A stretch of DNA of 23,544 nt from contig CAMWUU010000006.1 of assembly GCA_947177515.1 (NCBI GenBank), forward strand, positions 1-23,544. The letters are read 5' to 3'. The DNA comes from an uncultured Lachnospiraceae bacterium (lineage in GTDB: Bacteria > Bacillota > Clostridia > Lachnospirales > Lachnospiraceae). Positions within the stretch are counted from its first letter, which is position 1; every line of letters starts with the position of its first letter. A model generated the notes under the pieces. It was not told where the DNA came from, searched no databases, and saw nothing but the letters and a program-made list of their open reading frames with translations. Positions 23,492 to 23,544 of this stretch are shown here, in pieces. The translations under genes were made by a program, and so were the position numbers.

Positions 23492-23544
23492 GTGAACTAC
23501 CCATTGTCTAAAGCCAATGGGCTTCCTGCTTCATCGACCTCGCA
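23492..23544 (-). mobile_element. Right end of an IS200/IS605-type (tnpB) insertion element, partial
   Basis: It contains the tnpB 3' end and a 7-bp terminal hairpin (CCCATTG/CAATGGG, 23500-23506 and 23515-23521, 8-base loop). It ends in AGTTCAC, the usual right-end sequence pattern of clostridial TnpB elements. The left part lies beyond the window. The boundary near 23492 is estimated. Confidence 0.7.
23497..23544 (-). CDS. tnpB: IS200/IS605 family TnpB, C-terminal 15 residues
   Basis: The last codons read CEVDEAGSPLALDNG followed by TAG. The sequence EAGSPLAL-x-NG is what I recall as the normal C-terminus of clostridial TnpB (OrfB) RNA-guided nucleases of IS200/IS605 elements. Only 16 codons are inside the window, so the state of the nuclease domain is unknown. 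In this family the 3' end of the gene overlaps the right-end guide (omega) RNA, whose guide is the flanking host DNA; here that flank is the rpn gene fragment, beginning near 23491 on the minus strand. Confidence 0.65.
   Translation of the reverse strand, partial: CEVDEAGSPLALDNG

Overview
The window looks like chromosomal DNA of a low-to-moderate G+C anaerobic member of the Firmicutes, most likely a Lachnospiraceae-type gut clostridium. This is an inference from strong AGGAGG-type ribosome-binding sites, oxygen-sensitive iron-sulfur fermentation enzymes, the transporter types, and protein sequences that read like clostridial family members. No rRNA, tRNA or CRISPR array was seen.

Layout. 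(1) Positions 157-5238: an aldo/keto reductase with a C-terminal double-cluster ferredoxin domain faces away from an indolepyruvate (arylpyruvate) ferredoxin oxidoreductase pair, iorA-iorB, followed by a phenylacetate-CoA ligase-like gene. Together these would turn aromatic 2-oxo acids into aryl-acetyl-CoA and then aryl acetate. A strong terminator closes the unit. (2) 5418-7594: an ECF-like sigma factor and, 74 bases on, a membrane-anchored serpin whose short cytoplasmic N-terminus occupies the place where such sigma factors usually have an anti-sigma partner. I consider this the most interesting pair in the window. A bidirectional terminator follows. (3) 7649-9646: on the minus strand, a U32-peptidase-like TIM-barrel protein and an amidohydrolase, separated by an array of 60/54-bp hairpin-bearing tandem repeats that also supplies the last codons of the upstream gene. 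Facing them, 9851-11485 encodes an acyl-CoA synthetase. The shared upstream region carries two GntR/FadR-like operator half-sites in a mirror arrangement. (4) 11570-14508: a tightly packed permease-permease-ATPase transporter of the MacB/FtsX type. (5) 14517-15445: an A+T-rich patch with a small membrane protein and a GNAT acetyltransferase, then a sodium:solute symporter (15548-17080), all on the minus strand.

(6) 17269-21632: a MarR regulator with its own consensus promoter and a 12-bp inverted-repeat operator, followed by two half-transporters that make a textbook asymmetric (one degenerate, one consensus site) heterodimeric ABC exporter. (7) 21668-22546: a MerR/GyrI-like regulator behind a 19-bp-spacer MerR promoter, closed by a long bidirectional terminator. 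(8) 22658-23544: an Rpn-family nuclease/transposase-like gene on the minus strand whose 5' part is cut off by the right end of an IS200/IS605-type element. The last 16 codons of the element's tnpB reach the window edge.

The multidrug-type cassette (MarR, ABC pair, MerR) and the sigma-serpin pair point to sensing of toxic compounds and of extracellular proteases. The 1-11.5 kb region is dominated by acyl/aryl-CoA metabolism.
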